A DNA stretch of 64,000 nt, from NCBI RefSeq assembly GCF_051020765.1, contig NC_134930.1:3410001-3474000 (forward strand). Reading direction: 5' to 3'. The translations under genes and the position numbers were made by a program. The DNA is from Lasioglossum baleicum. Its lineage: Eukaryota; Arthropoda; Insecta; Hymenoptera; Halictidae. Shown here piece after piece: positions 40,053-51,768 of the stretch (positions are counted from its first letter, which is position 1; each line of letters starts with the position of its first letter). A model generated the notes under the pieces. That model was not told where the DNA came from. It saw only the letters and a list, made by a program, of their open reading frames with translations, and ran no database searches.

Positions 40053-41998
40053 TGTCACGTCCGTCACTGTGTTTTTGTTACAGGTACCAGGAGAGAGAAA
40101 AGAGAACAGTGACAGACGGACGGTTGAGATATTATGATTAAAATGAGGAGTGGTCTTTCGTGCCGAGACAGCCGCGGGCTGTCATATGCACTAGGACAAC
40201 CGATATTGCTATGGATGCAGTCAAGAAAAGAACGTCCGACGCGGTTACAAGAAGTGTCCCGACAAGAATCGCGCGCGAGAGGATGCAACGAGAACGGTGA
40301 GTTTACAGGATTCAACAATTATACAAGATATTATACGACTCACCGCAATGTTGTATTAACGCCTAATAATATTGTTGCAGCAGGAACTGGCGGTACTGAC
40401 AGTAGGTGTCGTACATCGGATCTTCTATACAGATGTCCTCGAGGTGGGGAAGATCCGGCAGAGTTGCTGCTGCTCGGTTCGGGACGACGTTAGTGGCCTT
40501 GGATGCTGGCCGCAAGACGACACGTTGATGAGTTGGCAGAGGGACGTCACTGATGATTCGGCAACGGACCCTGGGAACGATGATCGTGTCTCGGCTGTCG
40601 TCGTCGTCGGCTATGTCGATCACCTCTGGACAATCAACCGGATGTAGAACTGGCGTCGGAGCTCGCGAGAGGTCCGCGTGGTTGACCTCTTTAGGAGGGT
40701 TGCAAGGGCAACCGTATACAGAAACGTAATCGGACGCGTCACACGGAATGTGCTCGGTGGTTCCCAGAAGTTCTGTCCACTCGGTAGTGGCGATGATTTG
40801 TTCGAGCACCGCTTTATTTCTTAACGCGCGTCTCAATTTAGCAAGTTGATACTTGCGTCCCGCTCGACGTGGGCGTCGCATGGGTAAGGAATAGTAATGA
40901 TGGAATATTAATAATATAATGAAAATGAACTTCCATTTGTTATTAACCTTTTAGGTAGTTAACTCGATTCACGTCTATAGTGGCGGCTCAGCGTTTCCAC
41001 TGCGCTCTTTAGACCAATTCTAGACGTGGCACGAGAACTTCTCTATGACTCGCTTCAAATTCCTTATTGGCGGCTCAGCGTTTCCACTGCGCACTTTAGA
41101 CCAAGTCCGGATATGTCACGAGTTTAATATATTCGATGCAAGAACTGAATTGGAAGATGGTGTTGAACTAACACAAGAATAACAAGATCGAAGCACTGGT
41201 ATAACAACGATATATTAAATAAGAACTGGTAAGTACACTGGTATACAATATGTAAGTAGTATTATAATAGGAGTAGTAATTGGATTAATGAATAATGGAT
41301 ATTGTAATATGTTATAGGAATAACGTATGAGAATTAGGACTTGAGTTGAGTTGAGTTAGAGTTGGAATTGGAATTGGAATTAGGAGTGAAGGATCGACAC
41401 ACTTCACTTTCGCGGAGCTAGACTGAACACGTCTGCTCTTGAAGCCGGACTGACTCTGAGGCCAGGTAGGCACGTCTGTGCGAGTCGCTGGCTGAAGGCG
41501 GACTGATGCAAGCGTCCGCTCTGCCTTGCCTCCTTCGTTCGGAGTGGGGATAGCTGACGCTGCAGTCTCTTTGTTCTTCAGTCGTCGGAGTGGGAGAACC
41601 GCTGACGCAGCAGCGTCTTCGCTCCCGGGGACTGCACGTGCATTTCTGCTGACGCTGCAGTCTCGTGGCTGTCCTATTGCCCTCTACGAGCGTGGGACTG
41701 CTGATGCAGCAGTCTTTGGACTTCTCGACGTTTCTAGAAGCTTCTAGATGCTTCCAGAGTGATGCAATACTTTATTGCATTATGTGTCGTGGTGATGGGT
41801 TGAAACTGAGGTAAGGTGTTGATCAAGGTGAAGTTATGGTGATGGGTAGAGACGGAGATAAGGATTAGAACAATACAATAATGAGATCTTAATACTATGC
41901 TCTTATGTCTAGGGGACGGTGTATGGATCTTATGCAGATCAGACCTTGTATACATAGTGTGTGTACAAGGCCAACGTCGTACATCGGACGACGTAACA
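40053..41998 (-). repeat. M0 5' LTR (1946 bp)
   Basis: Heat-shock array at 41722-41754. Lacks the 10-bp block of the 3' LTR. Confidence 0.93.
40363..40881 (-). CDS. LTR ORF, M0 5' LTR (172 aa)
   Basis: Same protein as the M0 3' LTR copy, although the LTRs differ elsewhere. Confidence 0.55.
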   Translation of the reverse strand: MRRPRRAGRKYQLAKLRRALRNKAVLEQIIATTEWTELLGTTEHIPCDASDYVSVYGCPCNPPKEVNHADLSRAPTPVLHPVDCPEVIDIADDDDSRDTIIVPRVRCRIISDVPLPTHQRVVLRPASKATNVVPNRAAATLPDLPHLEDICIEDPMYDTYCQYRQFLLQQYY

Positions 41999-42488
41999 CC
42001 TCTGCCAACTCATCAACGTGTCGTCTTGCGGCCAGCATCCAAGGCCACTAATGTCGTCCCGAACCGAGCAGCAGCAACTCTGCCAGATCTTCCCCACCTC
42101 GAGGACATCTGTATAGAAGATCCGATGTACGACACCTACTGTCAGTACCGCCAGTTCCTGCTGCAACAATATTATTAGGCGTTAATACAACATTGCGGTG
42201 AGTCGTATAATATCTTGTATAATTGTTGAATCCTGTAAACTCACCGTTCTCGTTGCATCCTCTCGCGCGCGATTCTTGTCGGGACACTCCTTGTAACCGC
42301 GTCGGACGTTCTTTTCTTGACTGCATCCATAGCAATATCGGTTGTCCTAGTGCATATGACAGCCCGCGGCTGTCTCGGCACGAAAGACCACTCCTCATTT
42401 TAATCATAATATCTCAACCGTCCGTCTGTCACTGTTCTCTTTTCTCTCTCCTGGTACCTGTAACAAAAACACAGTGACGGACGTGACA
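41999..42488 (+). repeat. H 5' LTR, piece 3
   Basis: Resumes with CCTC and completes the LTR (GTGACA at 42483-42488). Pieces 1 to 3 add up to about 1957 bp. Confidence 0.93.
42003..42178 (+). pseudogene. H 5' LTR ORF, C-terminal part
   Basis: Continues the frame of 30611-30953 to the normal TAG, ending QFLLQQYY. Confidence 0.75.
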
Positions 42489-42492
42489 AATT

Positions 42493-42509
42493 TGGCGCAG
42501 TCGGTAGGA
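42493..42509 (+). promoter_or_regulatory. H primer-binding site
   Basis: TGGCGCAGTCGGTAGGA. Directly after it the sequence switches to minus-strand pol of M1 instead of the expected leader, which reappears at 47474. Confidence 0.88.
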
Positions 42510-44058
42510 TATGATTTCGAAGTAAGTTATGAAGTTCTTTTACTTTGGAGGCTTTGATATCCTTCTCTGGTTTAGAACTGTCGCTGGATTTATTGTGCAA
42601 TATAGAACAGACCTGCTTATATATGGGTCTTGAAGATCTTTGATTGTCGTAGGAATGGAGTTGGTCTTGGAATTGATCGGGCTGGTTACCGGAGTTAGAA
42701 TAAGGATCGGGCTGGTTACCGGAGTTAGTATGAGAATCGGGCTGGTTACCGGAGTTAGTATAAGAATCGGGCTGGTTACCGGAGTTAGTATAATAATCGG
42801 GCTGGTTACCGGAGTTAGTATAAGAATCGGCCTGGTTACCGGAGTTAGAAATGTCGGGATGGTTACCGAATACGTCGGGATGATACCCGGAAGTAGAATG
42901 GTCGGGATGGTTACCGAATACGTCGGGATGGTTCCCGGAATTAGAAAGGTCGGGATGGTTACCGAATACGTCGGGATGATACCCGGAAGTAGAATGGTCG
43001 GGATGGTTACCGAATACGTCGGGATGGTACCCGGAATTAGTAAGGTCGGGATGGTTACCGAATACGTCGGGATGATACCCGGAATTAGAAAAGTCGGAAG
43101 AGTACGACTCGATTTCTTCCATCTCCAATGGGGGCAATCGAAATGAAACTCTTTCCGACGAGGTGTTAAAACACCGGAGGCTCGCTTTGCCTTTACGATT
43201 GGTGACAACGCAGTCACCCAGGAATACATCCGGCGCTACATTAACACGGCGGATATATCCCTGTTTGGGTCCTTCGACGTCGACCGCTATGCACGCAACG
43301 GTACGAGGTTCGAGGACGAATTCTTCGGATTTCGGAGGAGTCTTTGTTCGGACTCGATCCTCACGCTCCACGATCCGACTTCTCGCAGTGTACTCCGATA
43401 TCTCTCGAGTCTCCTTCGATTCCGGCCGGCTTTTCACGGCGTTTTTCTCTAGGGAGCACTCGATCGAATCCCGAGGAGGCATTGAAATAACCTCCGTCAC
43501 CGGAGCTCTGCAAGGTCTGACCGCGGGTGCACGAGGATTTGAGGAAGACACTCGAACGTTCCTTGCCGAATGTTCCTCACGCTCGACGGCTGGAGTTTTA
43601 ACGAGATCGTTGGTCATAGACGAAGGCATTGAAATAACCTCTGCTGCCAATTTATCGCGAGGCTCAGCCGTGGGCGCGCAAGGGTTCGAGAAGGGAACCC
43701 GAATGTTTCCTATCGTAATGTATTCATTCGCAAAGGAGATCTCGGCTCCTGTTCTGAAGAAGGGAGAACCGAGGATTCCGTCGATGTTAATTGGGAAGTT
43801 TTCTTCCAAGACATGAAATTCGATAGGGTTTTGACCCTGTAAGTGTATTTTAATTTGACCGAGAGTTGGAATGGATCCCTCGGTTATTCCTTGGACTTCT
43901 ATAGTGTTCGTATGATCTATAGGTAGATTTGGTTCTAGACTTGACGCACGAATTAAATTGATCTCCGAACCCGTGTCTAACAAAAATTCACACTTCTTTT
44001 GTAATTGAGGGGCGGAGATTTTTACGCGCGGAATTGGTGAGTCTGCAGCAAGATTTAC
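42510..44058 (-). pseudogene. pol: M1 pol, 5' part
   Basis: -1 frame from the gag stop. Protease (DTGS at about 43978), repeat linker, and the lineage-specific segment up to LLRNH at about 42511, where the element is broken. The longest frame then runs on antisense into the LTR of H, which is meaningless. It has the RT-less type of linker, so the lost part was probably also RT-less. Confidence 0.85.
42673..43092 (-). repeat. M1 linker repeats
   Basis: Largest array in the window, about six 48-bp units followed by about six 30-bp units in coding direction. One unit has NQAD for NQPD. Confidence 0.92.
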
Positions 44059-45413
44059 TGCTGAGACGAATCGTCGGACTGGTCGTTCGTCCGGATAGCT
44101 GTTTGGGTGCGGGCTGTAGTTTGGGTTGAAGATGCGGCCTCCCGCCTGGGGTTGGCTTCGGTCGGGAGGCCGGACTCGTTTCCCGACCTCCTATTATTAT
44201 TAAAAGCGCGCTTACGGCACTCGTGAATATCGTGCCCGGGGACTTTGCAGTAGTTGCAAAATTTGTTAGGGCTTGAGGGGCGATCTGTGCGACCATTGCG
44301 GTACGTGTTTTGGTCGCGAGGATTATTATCCCATCGCCGTTGCGGCGTCGGGGAGCGATAAGAGTCCCGGTTTAAGTTTCTCGAGGACTGCTGAGACGAG
44401 TCCGGTCTGTTATCGCGGCGTTCTTGAGTTCGCTCTGGAATGTCACGAGCGGACTCGTACGTGGAACGCGGGCGATACGGCCGGTTATCAGAGAAGCTGA
44501 CTCGTTTTTCTTCGCGGATCAGTTCTCGTCGACGAGTCTGGTCTGACTCATACTGCCTGTAAGCAGAGATGGCTGCTTCGAAAACAGTGGCAGGATTTCG
44601 CGAAGGGCAATGAAGCACTTCGGCACGCAGCTGGGGAAGGAGACCTCGTAGAAAACAATCTACTACGAAGCGATCTAGTTCTTCGTAATCAAGGCCAATA
44701 TCTGTGGCATCTTGAATCGCGGTTCGAAGGTCTTTATCGCGATTGATGAAGTCTAAGATGTGCTCGTTTGGAGCTTGGAGTACACTCGCGAGATCGCCAC
44801 GGTACTGGTCCACGAATTTGTATGGGCCCAGCACTGTACGTAACTTCTCGCATAGTGCAGAAATTGTGAATATGTGCTGGCCTTCTATAGCGGCATAAGC
44901 ACGATCGTGGAGTTTATTGCAGAGCAATTTCGTGAGGGCACGCTCTGCAGTGGCCGGTACGGTGTCACGCGCGCGTTTGCATGCACGTATGAATTGTAGG
45001 ACGGAAGACGAAGTTCCGTCGAATCTAGGGACAAGCTCGGCAGCTTGTTTTAGAGCGAAATTACCAGTAGGTTCATACTGTGGGATTTCGCGTGGATCTG
45101 GCGGTGAAGGTTCCCGCATATTAGAGACGTTACTAGGGCCTGGTGTAGGCGATTGTTGACGTAGGGTTTGACTCGTGATTTGGATGTTATGAAGCTCTTT
45201 TCGTATTTCGTCGAGCATATTCTTTTGGTTTTGTGCGTCTTCTTCATATTTGAGACGCAATTTGGCAATGAAATCTGTTTCTTCTTTGAGATATTGCTCT
45301 CTACGGGCGAGGTCTTGCGCATAAAGGAGTAACTCTTCCTCGGTCATTGGAGGAAGGTCTGCGTTAGGATCTGCTCGGAGATCCTTTTGAGATCGCGTGA
45401 TTGGGCGAGACAT
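44055..45413 (-). CDS. gag: M1 Gag (452 aa)
   Basis: Full length. Private changes include FINRDKDLRT (Val to Asp in the capsid region) and SPPDPREIP. The knuckle CNYCKVPGHDIHEC is intact. The gag stays open although the element is truncated. Confidence 0.93.
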   Translation of the reverse strand: MSRPITRSQKDLRADPNADLPPMTEEELLLYAQDLARREQYLKEETDFIAKLRLKYEEDAQNQKNMLDEIRKELHNIQITSQTLRQQSPTPGPSNVSNMREPSPPDPREIPQYEPTGNFALKQAAELVPRFDGTSSSVLQFIRACKRARDTVPATAERALTKLLCNKLHDRAYAAIEGQHIFTISALCEKLRTVLGPYKFVDQYRGDLASVLQAPNEHILDFINRDKDLRTAIQDATDIGLDYEELDRFVVDCFLRGLLPQLRAEVLHCPSRNPATVFEAAISAYRQYESDQTRRRELIREEKRVSFSDNRPYRPRSTYESARDIPERTQERRDNRPDSSQQSSRNLNRDSYRSPTPQRRWDNNPRDQNTYRNGRTDRPSSPNKFCNYCKVPGHDIHECRKRAFNNNRRSGNESGLPTEANPRREAASSTQTTARTQTAIRTNDQSDDSSQQ

Positions 45414-45505
45414 TTTGAAAGATATGAATGGGATTTAAGAAATGTGAACTTCGTACTGACACGCGTCGGGGCTTATTAATGCAAATATCGGCGACCACTT
45501 CGATG

Positions 45506-45522
45506 TCCTACCGACTGCGCCA
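45506..45522 (-). promoter_or_regulatory. M1 primer-binding site
   Basis: Consensus 17-mer on the minus strand, 4 bp from the LTR. Confidence 0.88.
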
Positions 45523-45526
45523 AATT

Positions 45527-47473
45527 TGTCACGTCCGTCACTGTGTTTTTGTTACAGGTACCAGGAGAGAGAAAAGAGAACAGTGACAGACGGACGGTTG
45601 AGATATTATGATTAAAATGAGGAGTGGTCTTTCGTGCCGAGACAGCCGCGGGCTGTCATATGCACTAGGACAACCGATATTGCTATGGATGCAGTCAAGA
45701 AAAGAACGTCCGACGCGGTTACAAGAAGTGTCCCGACAAGAATCGCGCGCGAGAGGATGCAACGAGAACGGTGAGTTTACAGGATTCAGCAATTATACAA
45801 GTTATTATACGACTCACCGCAATGTTGTATTGACACCTAATAATATTGTTGCAGCAGGAACTGGCGGTACTGACAGTAGGTGTCGTACATCGGATCTTCT
45901 ATACAGATGTCCTCGAGGCGGGGAAGATCTGGCAGAGTTGCTGCTGCTCGGTTCGGGACGACATTAGTGGCCTTGGATGCTGGCCGCAAGATGACACGTT
46001 GATGAGTTGGCAGAGGAACGTCACGGATGATTCGGCAACGGACCCTGGGAACGATGATCGTGTCTCGGCTGTCGTCGTCGTCGGCTATGTTGATCACCTC
46101 TGGACAATCGACCGGATGTAGAACTGGCGTCGGAGCTCGCGAGAGGTCCGCGTGGTTGACCTCTTTAGGAGGATTGCAAGGGCAACCGTATACAGAAACG
46201 TAATCGGACGCGTCACACGGAATGTGCTCGGTGGTTCCCAGAAGTTCTGTCCACTCGGTAGTGGCAATGATTTGATCGAGCACCGCTTTATTTCTCAACG
46301 CGCGTCTCAATTTAGCAAGTTGATACTTGCGTCCCGCTCGACGTGGGCGTCGCATGGGTAAGGAATAGTAATGATGGAATATTAATAATATAATGAAAAT
46401 GAACTTCCACTTGTTATTAACCTTTTTGGTAGTTAACTCGCTTCGCGTCTATAGTGGCGGCTCAGCGTTTCCACTGCGCACTTTAGACCAATTCTAGACG
46501 TGGCACGAGAACTTCTCTATGACTCGCTTCAAATTCCTTATTGGCGGCTCAGCGTTTCCACTGCGCACTTTAGACCAAGTCCGGATATGTCACGAGTTTA
46601 ATATATTCGATGCAAGAACTGAATTGGAAGATGGTGTTGAACTAACACAAGAATAACAAGATCGAAGCACTGGTATAACAACGATATATTAAATAAGAAC
46701 TGGTAAGTACACTGGTATACAATATGTAAGTAATATTATAATAGGAGTAGTAATTGGATTAATGAATAATGGATATAGTAATATGTTGTAGGAATAACGT
46801 ATGAGAATTAGGACTTGAGTTGAGTTGAGTTAGAGTTGGAATTGGAATTGGAATTAGGAGTGAAGGATCGACACACTTCACTTTCGCGGAGCTAGACTGA
46901 ACACGTCTGCTCTTGAAGCCGGACTGGCGGCTGAGGCCAGGTAGGCACGTCTGTGCGAGTCGCTGGCTGAAGGCGGACTGATGCAAGCGTCCGCTCTGCC
47001 TTGCCTCCTTCGTTCGGAGTGGGGATAGCTGACGCTGCAGTCTCTTTGTTCTTCGGTCGTCGGAGTGGGAGAACCGCTGACGCAGCAGCGTCTTCGCTCC
47101 CGGGGACTGCACGTGCATTTCTGCTGACGCTGCAGTCTCGTGGCTGTCCTATTGCCCTCTACGAGCGTGGGACTGCTGATGCAGCAGTCTTTGGACTTCT
47201 CGACGTTTCTAGAAGCTTCTAGATGCTTCCAGAGTGATGCAATACTTTATTGCATTATGTGTCGTGGTGATGGGTTGAAACTGAGGTAAGGTGTTGATCA
47301 AGGTGAAGTTATGGTGATGGGTAGAGACGGAGGTAAGGATTAGAACAATAGAATAATGAAATCTTAATACTATGCTCTTATTTCTAGGGGACGGTGTGTG
47401 GATCTTATGTAGATCAGACCTTGTATACATAGTGTGTGTACAAGGCCAACGTCGTACATCGGACGACTTAACA
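45527..47473 (-). repeat. M1 5' LTR (1947 bp)
   Basis: Heat-shock array at 47197-47229. The outer terminus reads TGTTAAGTCG in element orientation instead of TGTTACGTCG, a point change in the integrase-recognised end. Confidence 0.92.
45837..46355 (-). CDS. LTR ORF, M1 LTR (172 aa)
   Basis: Most diverged 172-aa version: VINIADDDD, HQRVILRPA and LPRLED replace VIDIADDDD, HQRVVLRPA and LPHLED. Still open. Confidence 0.57.
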   Translation of the reverse strand: MRRPRRAGRKYQLAKLRRALRNKAVLDQIIATTEWTELLGTTEHIPCDASDYVSVYGCPCNPPKEVNHADLSRAPTPVLHPVDCPEVINIADDDDSRDTIIVPRVRCRIIRDVPLPTHQRVILRPASKATNVVPNRAAATLPDLPRLEDICIEDPMYDTYCQYRQFLLQQYY

Positions 47474-47566
47474 GGACATCGAAGTGGTCGCCGATATTTG
47501 CATTAATAAGCCCCGACGCGTGTCAGTACGAAATTCACATTTTAAATCTCATTTATATCTTTCAAA
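47474..47566 (+). other. H leader (after M1)
   Basis: GGACATCGAAG and following bases match the leaders of A1 and A2, ending at the gag ATG. No separate ORF. Confidence 0.85.
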
Positions 47567-48925
47567 ATGTCTCGCCCAATCACGCGATCTCAAAGGGATC
47601 TCCACGCAGATCCTAACGCAGACCTTCCCCCAATGACCGAGGAAGAGCTACTCCTATACGCACAAGACCTCGCCCGTAGAGAGCAATATCTTAAAGAGGA
47701 AACTGATTTTATTGCCAAATTGCGTCTCAAATATGAAGAAGACGCACAAAACCAAAAGAATATGCTCGACGAAATACGAAAAGAGCTTCGCAACATCCAA
47801 ATCACGAGTCAAACCCTACGTCAACAATCGCCTACACCAGGCCCTAGTAACGTCTCTAATATGCGGGAACCTTCACCGCCAGAGCCACGCGAAATCCCAC
47901 AGTATGAACCTACTGGAAATTTCGCTCTAAAACAAGCCGCCGAGCTTGTCCCTAGATTCGACGGAACTTCGTCTTCCGTCCTACAATTCATACGCGCATG
48001 CAAACGCGCGCGTGACACCGTACCGGCCACTGCAGAGCGTGCCCTCACAAAATTGCTCTGCAATAAACTCCACGATCGTGCTTATGCCGCTATAGAAGGC
48101 CAGCACATATTCACAATTTCTGCACTATGCGAGAAATTACGAACAGTACTGGGCCCATACAAATTCGTTGACCAGTACCGTGGCGATCTCGCGAGTGTAC
48201 TCCAAGCTCCAAACGAGCACATCCTAGACTTCATCAATCGCGTCAAAGACCTTCGAACCGCGATTCAAGATGCCACAGACATTGGCCTTGATTACGAAGA
48301 ACTAGATCGCTTCGTAGTAGATTGTTTTCTACGAGGTCTCCTTCCCCAGCTGCGTGCCGAAGTGCTTCATTGCCCTTCGCGAAATCCTGCCACTGTTTTC
48401 GAAGCAGCCATCTCTGCTTACAGGCAGTATGAGTCAGACCAGACTCGTCGACGAGAATTGATCCGCGAAGAAAAACGAGTCAGCTTCTCTGATAACCGGC
48501 CGTATCGCCCGCGTTCCACGTACGAGTCCGCTCGTGACATTCCAGAGCGAACTCAAGAACGCCGCGATAACAGACCGGACTCGTCTCAGCAGTCCTCGAG
48601 AAACTTAAACCGGGACTCTTATCGCTCCCCGACGCCGCAACGGCGATGGGAAAATAATCCTCGCGACCAAAACACGTACCGCGATGGTCGCACAGATCGC
48701 CCCTCAAGCCCTAATAAATTTTGCAACTACTGCAAAACCCCCGGGCACGATATTCACGAGTGCCGTAAGCGCACTTTCAATAATAATAGGAGGTCGGGAA
48801 ACGAGTCCGGCCTCCCGACCGAAGCCAACCCCAGGCGGGAGGCCGCATCTTCAACTCAAACTACAGCCCGCACCCAAACGGCTATCCGGACGAACGACCA
48901 GTCCGACGATTCGTCTCAGCAGTAA
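47567..48925 (+). CDS. gag: H Gag (452 aa)
   Basis: Full length, with variants RDLHADPN and CNYCKTPGHDIHEC. It has no stop despite five later insertions around it, so the coding sequence has had little time to decay. Confidence 0.93.
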   Translation: MSRPITRSQRDLHADPNADLPPMTEEELLLYAQDLARREQYLKEETDFIAKLRLKYEEDAQNQKNMLDEIRKELRNIQITSQTLRQQSPTPGPSNVSNMREPSPPEPREIPQYEPTGNFALKQAAELVPRFDGTSSSVLQFIRACKRARDTVPATAERALTKLLCNKLHDRAYAAIEGQHIFTISALCEKLRTVLGPYKFVDQYRGDLASVLQAPNEHILDFINRVKDLRTAIQDATDIGLDYEELDRFVVDCFLRGLLPQLRAEVLHCPSRNPATVFEAAISAYRQYESDQTRRRELIREEKRVSFSDNRPYRPRSTYESARDIPERTQERRDNRPDSSQQSSRNLNRDSYRSPTPQRRWENNPRDQNTYRDGRTDRPSSPNKFCNYCKTPGHDIHECRKRTFNNNRRSGNESGLPTEANPRREAASSTQTTARTQTAIRTNDQSDDSSQQ

Positions 48926-49081
48926 ATCTTGCTGCAGACTCACCAATTCCGCGCGTAAAAATCTCCGCCCCTCAATTACAAAAGAAGTGTGAATTTTTGT
49001 TAGACACGGGTTCGGAGATCAATTTAATTCGTGCGTCAAGTCTAGAACCAAATCTACCTATAGATCATACGAACACTATAG
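48922..49081 (+). pseudogene. pol: H pol, first part (protease start), cut by M2
   Basis: -1 frame from the gag stop through LLDTGSEINLIRA (about 48997-49035), broken inside the protease at target ATAG (49078-49081). Resumes at 54004-54008. Confidence 0.88.
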
Positions 49082-50960
49082 TGTCACGTCCGTCACTGTG
49101 TTTTTGTTACAGGTACCAGGAGAGAGAAAAGAGAACAGTGACAGACGGACGGTTGAGATATTATGATTAAAATGAGGAGTGGTCTTTCGTGCCGAGACAG
49201 CCGCGGGCTGTCATATGCACTAGGACAACCGATATTGCTATGGATGCAGTCAAGAAAAGAACGTCCGACGCGGTTACAAGGAGTGTCCCGACAAGAATCG
49301 CGCGCGAGAGGATGCAACGAAAACGGTGAGTTTACAGGATTCAGCAATTATACAAGACATTATACGACTCACCGCAATGCTGTATTAACGCCTAATAATA
49401 TTGTTGCAGCAGGAACTGACGGTACTGGCAGTAGGTGTCGTACATCGGGTCTTCTATACAGATGTCCTCGAGGTGGGGAAGATCTGGCAGAGCTGCTGCT
49501 CGGTTCGGGACGACGTTAGTGGCCTTGGATGCTGGCCGCAAGACGACACGTTGATGAGTTGGCAGAGGGACGTCACTGATGATTCGGCAACGGACCCTGG
49601 GGACGATGATCGTGTCTCGGCTGTCGTCGTCGTCGGCTATGTCGATCACCTCTGGACGATCGACCGGATGCAGAACTGGCGTCGGAGCTCGCGAGAGGTC
49701 CGCGTGGTTGACCTCTTTAGGAAGGCTGCAAGGGCAACCGTATACAGAAACGTAATCGGACGCGTCACACGGAATGTGCTCGGTGGTTCCCAGAAGTTCG
49801 GTCCACTCGGTAGTGGCGATGATTTGATCGAGCACCGCTTTATTTCTCAACGCGCGTCTTAATTTAGCAAGTTGATACTTGCGTCCCGCTCGACGTGGGC
49901 GTCGCATGGGTAAGGAATAGTAATGATGGAATATTAATAATATAATGAAAATGAACTTCCACTTGTTATTAACCTTTTTGGTAGTTAACTCGCTTCACGT
50001 CTATAGTGGCGGCTCAGCGTTTCCACTGCGCTCTTTAGACCAATTCTAGACGTGGCACGAGAACTTCTCTATGACTCGCTTCAAATTCCTTATTGGCGGC
50101 TCAGCGTTTCCACTGCGCACTTTAGACCAAGTCCGGATATGTCACGAGTTTAATATATTCGATGCAAGAACTGAATTGGAAGATGGTGTTGAACTAACAC
50201 AAGAATAACAAGATCGAAGCACTGGTATAACAACGATATATTAAATAAGAACTGGTAAGTACACTGGTATACAATATGTAAGTAATATTATAATAGGAGT
50301 AGTAATTGGATTAATGAATAATGGATATAGTAATATGTTGTAGGAATAATGTATGAGTTGAGTTGAGTTGAGTTAGAATTGGAATTGGAATTGGAATTAG
50401 GAGTGAAGGATCGACACACTTCACTTTCGCGGAGCTAGACTGAACACGTCTGCTCTTGAAGCCGGACTGACTCTGAGGCCAGGTAGGCACGTCTGTGCGA
50501 GTCGCTGGCTGAAGGCGGACTGATGCAAGCGTCCGCTCTGCCTTGCCTCCTTCGGTCGGAGTGGGGATAGCTGACGCTGCAGTCTCTTTGTTCTTCAGTC
50601 GTCGGAGTGGGAGAACCGCTGACGCAGCAGCGTCTTCGCTCCCGGGGACTGCACGTGCATTTCTGCTGACGGTGCAGTCTCGTGGCTGTCCTATTGCCCT
50701 CTACGAGCGTGGGACTGCTGATGCAGCAGTCTTTGGACTTCTCGACGTTTCTAGAAGCTTCTAGATGCTTCCAGAGTGATGCAATACTTTATTGCATTAT
50801 GTGTCGTGGTGATGGTTTGAAACTGAGGTAAGGTGTTGATCAAGGTGAAGTTATGGTGATGGGTAGAGACGGAGACAGGGATTAGAACAAGGGGAGCAGA
50901 TCAGACCTTGAATACATGGTGTATGTACAAGGCCAACGTCGTACATCGGACGACGTAACA
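49082..50960 (-). repeat. M2 3' LTR (1879 bp)
   Basis: Shorter than other LTRs mainly through a loss of about 60 bp near the LTR start (the AGATCTTAATACTATGCTCT region). Heat-shock array kept at 50739-50771. Confidence 0.93.
49392..49907 (-). CDS. LTR ORF, M2 3' LTR (171 aa)
   Basis: One codon (Thr of RAAATL) deleted in frame, plus CSLPKE for CNPPKE. The 3-bp size of this deletion is what a coding sequence would tolerate. Confidence 0.58.
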   Translation of the reverse strand: MRRPRRAGRKYQLAKLRRALRNKAVLDQIIATTEWTELLGTTEHIPCDASDYVSVYGCPCSLPKEVNHADLSRAPTPVLHPVDRPEVIDIADDDDSRDTIIVPRVRCRIISDVPLPTHQRVVLRPASKATNVVPNRAAALPDLPHLEDICIEDPMYDTYCQYRQFLLQQYY

Positions 50961-51768
50961 CCTCCCAACGCGGAAAAGAAATTTCTTACAAGGAAGAAAT
51001 TTCTCGCTTAACACTCGATCACACACTCATTCATGCGACGCATCGTCCGGAGGTACTCCGCGCAGGGAGCACAGTTCTCGGCGAGTATTTCCTATATTTG
51101 TACGAAACACTGGTCGCACTGAAATGTTGTCGGTGTCGGCACGTGGGGCTGGGGCTGGTTTTGTAATGTCCGACAAGTCGTATTCGCAATGTTCATTTTT
51201 CGACTGTCTTTTCTCGGGGTTTAGGGTGGGCGGGGAATCACTTTGTTCACTAACACTTTTACTTTTGTCTTTTCTTGTCTGCGTCCAGATGAGTGTCACG
51301 TTTCGCTGACGCGGGGTTTGCGTTGGATTATTCGGCGCACGCTTGAGTTTGTTTGCATGTACAATCTTAAAATGGTTCCCTACTTTAATTTTCACATTGT
51401 TTGAGTCTAAGATGTCGCAAATTTCGTGAGGACCCGTATATTGCGCATCGAATTTGCCCTTGCAGGGTTCTTTGAGTAGGAATACTTGTTCTATATCTTC
51501 CGGTGGTCGAAGGAGATTTTGCCGATGCTGGGCTTAGAATTTCGCTCGCTTAATCTGGTAGGGGTATCTGTTATCGCGAGGGTACTCGGATTTATATTTC
51601 TTTCTTGCTGACGCGTATTTCGCTGTAGCGCAGAGATTAATTTTATCGTATTTGTTTCGCTTCGCATGGCAACGTGCAGATGGAAGTTGAAAGGAATCGA
51701 GTTTCTGTGGATCATCAAAGATATGATTTCGAAGTAAGTTATGAAGTTCTTTTACTTTGGAGGCTTTG
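50961..51768 (-). pseudogene. M2 remnant of pol C-terminus and env tail
   Basis: Polypurine tract at 50961-50968; env-tail codons ending DDASHE (from 51027); integrase C-terminal GPY/F region (about 51300-51500); part of the lineage-specific linker (about 51534-51768). A GAA-to-TAA change at about 51538 gives a stop inside the linker. Not translatable as pol. Confidence 0.8.

Larger units (their letters stand above)
30954..41998 (-). mobile_element. M0: complete, coding-competent family-A element
   Basis: 11045 bp on the minus strand, flanked by CCTC (30950-30953 and 41999-42002). The only copy here with full gag and full pol and with consensus PBS and polypurine tract. Candidate autonomous driver of the family. 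Its LTRs are not the same length: the left, 3' LTR is 1956 bp and the right, 5' LTR is 1946 bp. Confidence 0.95.
42510..47473 (-). mobile_element. M1: family-A element, minus strand, 3' end lost
   Basis: One LTR (45527-47473), PBS, full gag and the first part of pol; the 3' LTR and end of pol are missing. The leader of H is interrupted at its GGAC: the left copy is reduced to GGA, and GGAC survives at 47474. This fits an insertion with a GGAC duplication followed by a deletion at the left side. Confidence 0.82.

Noticed and set aside
42490..42512. tRNA-Ser gene remnant at the PBS
   Set aside because: Only the 3'-terminal complement is present, always next to an LTR; it is a primer-binding site.
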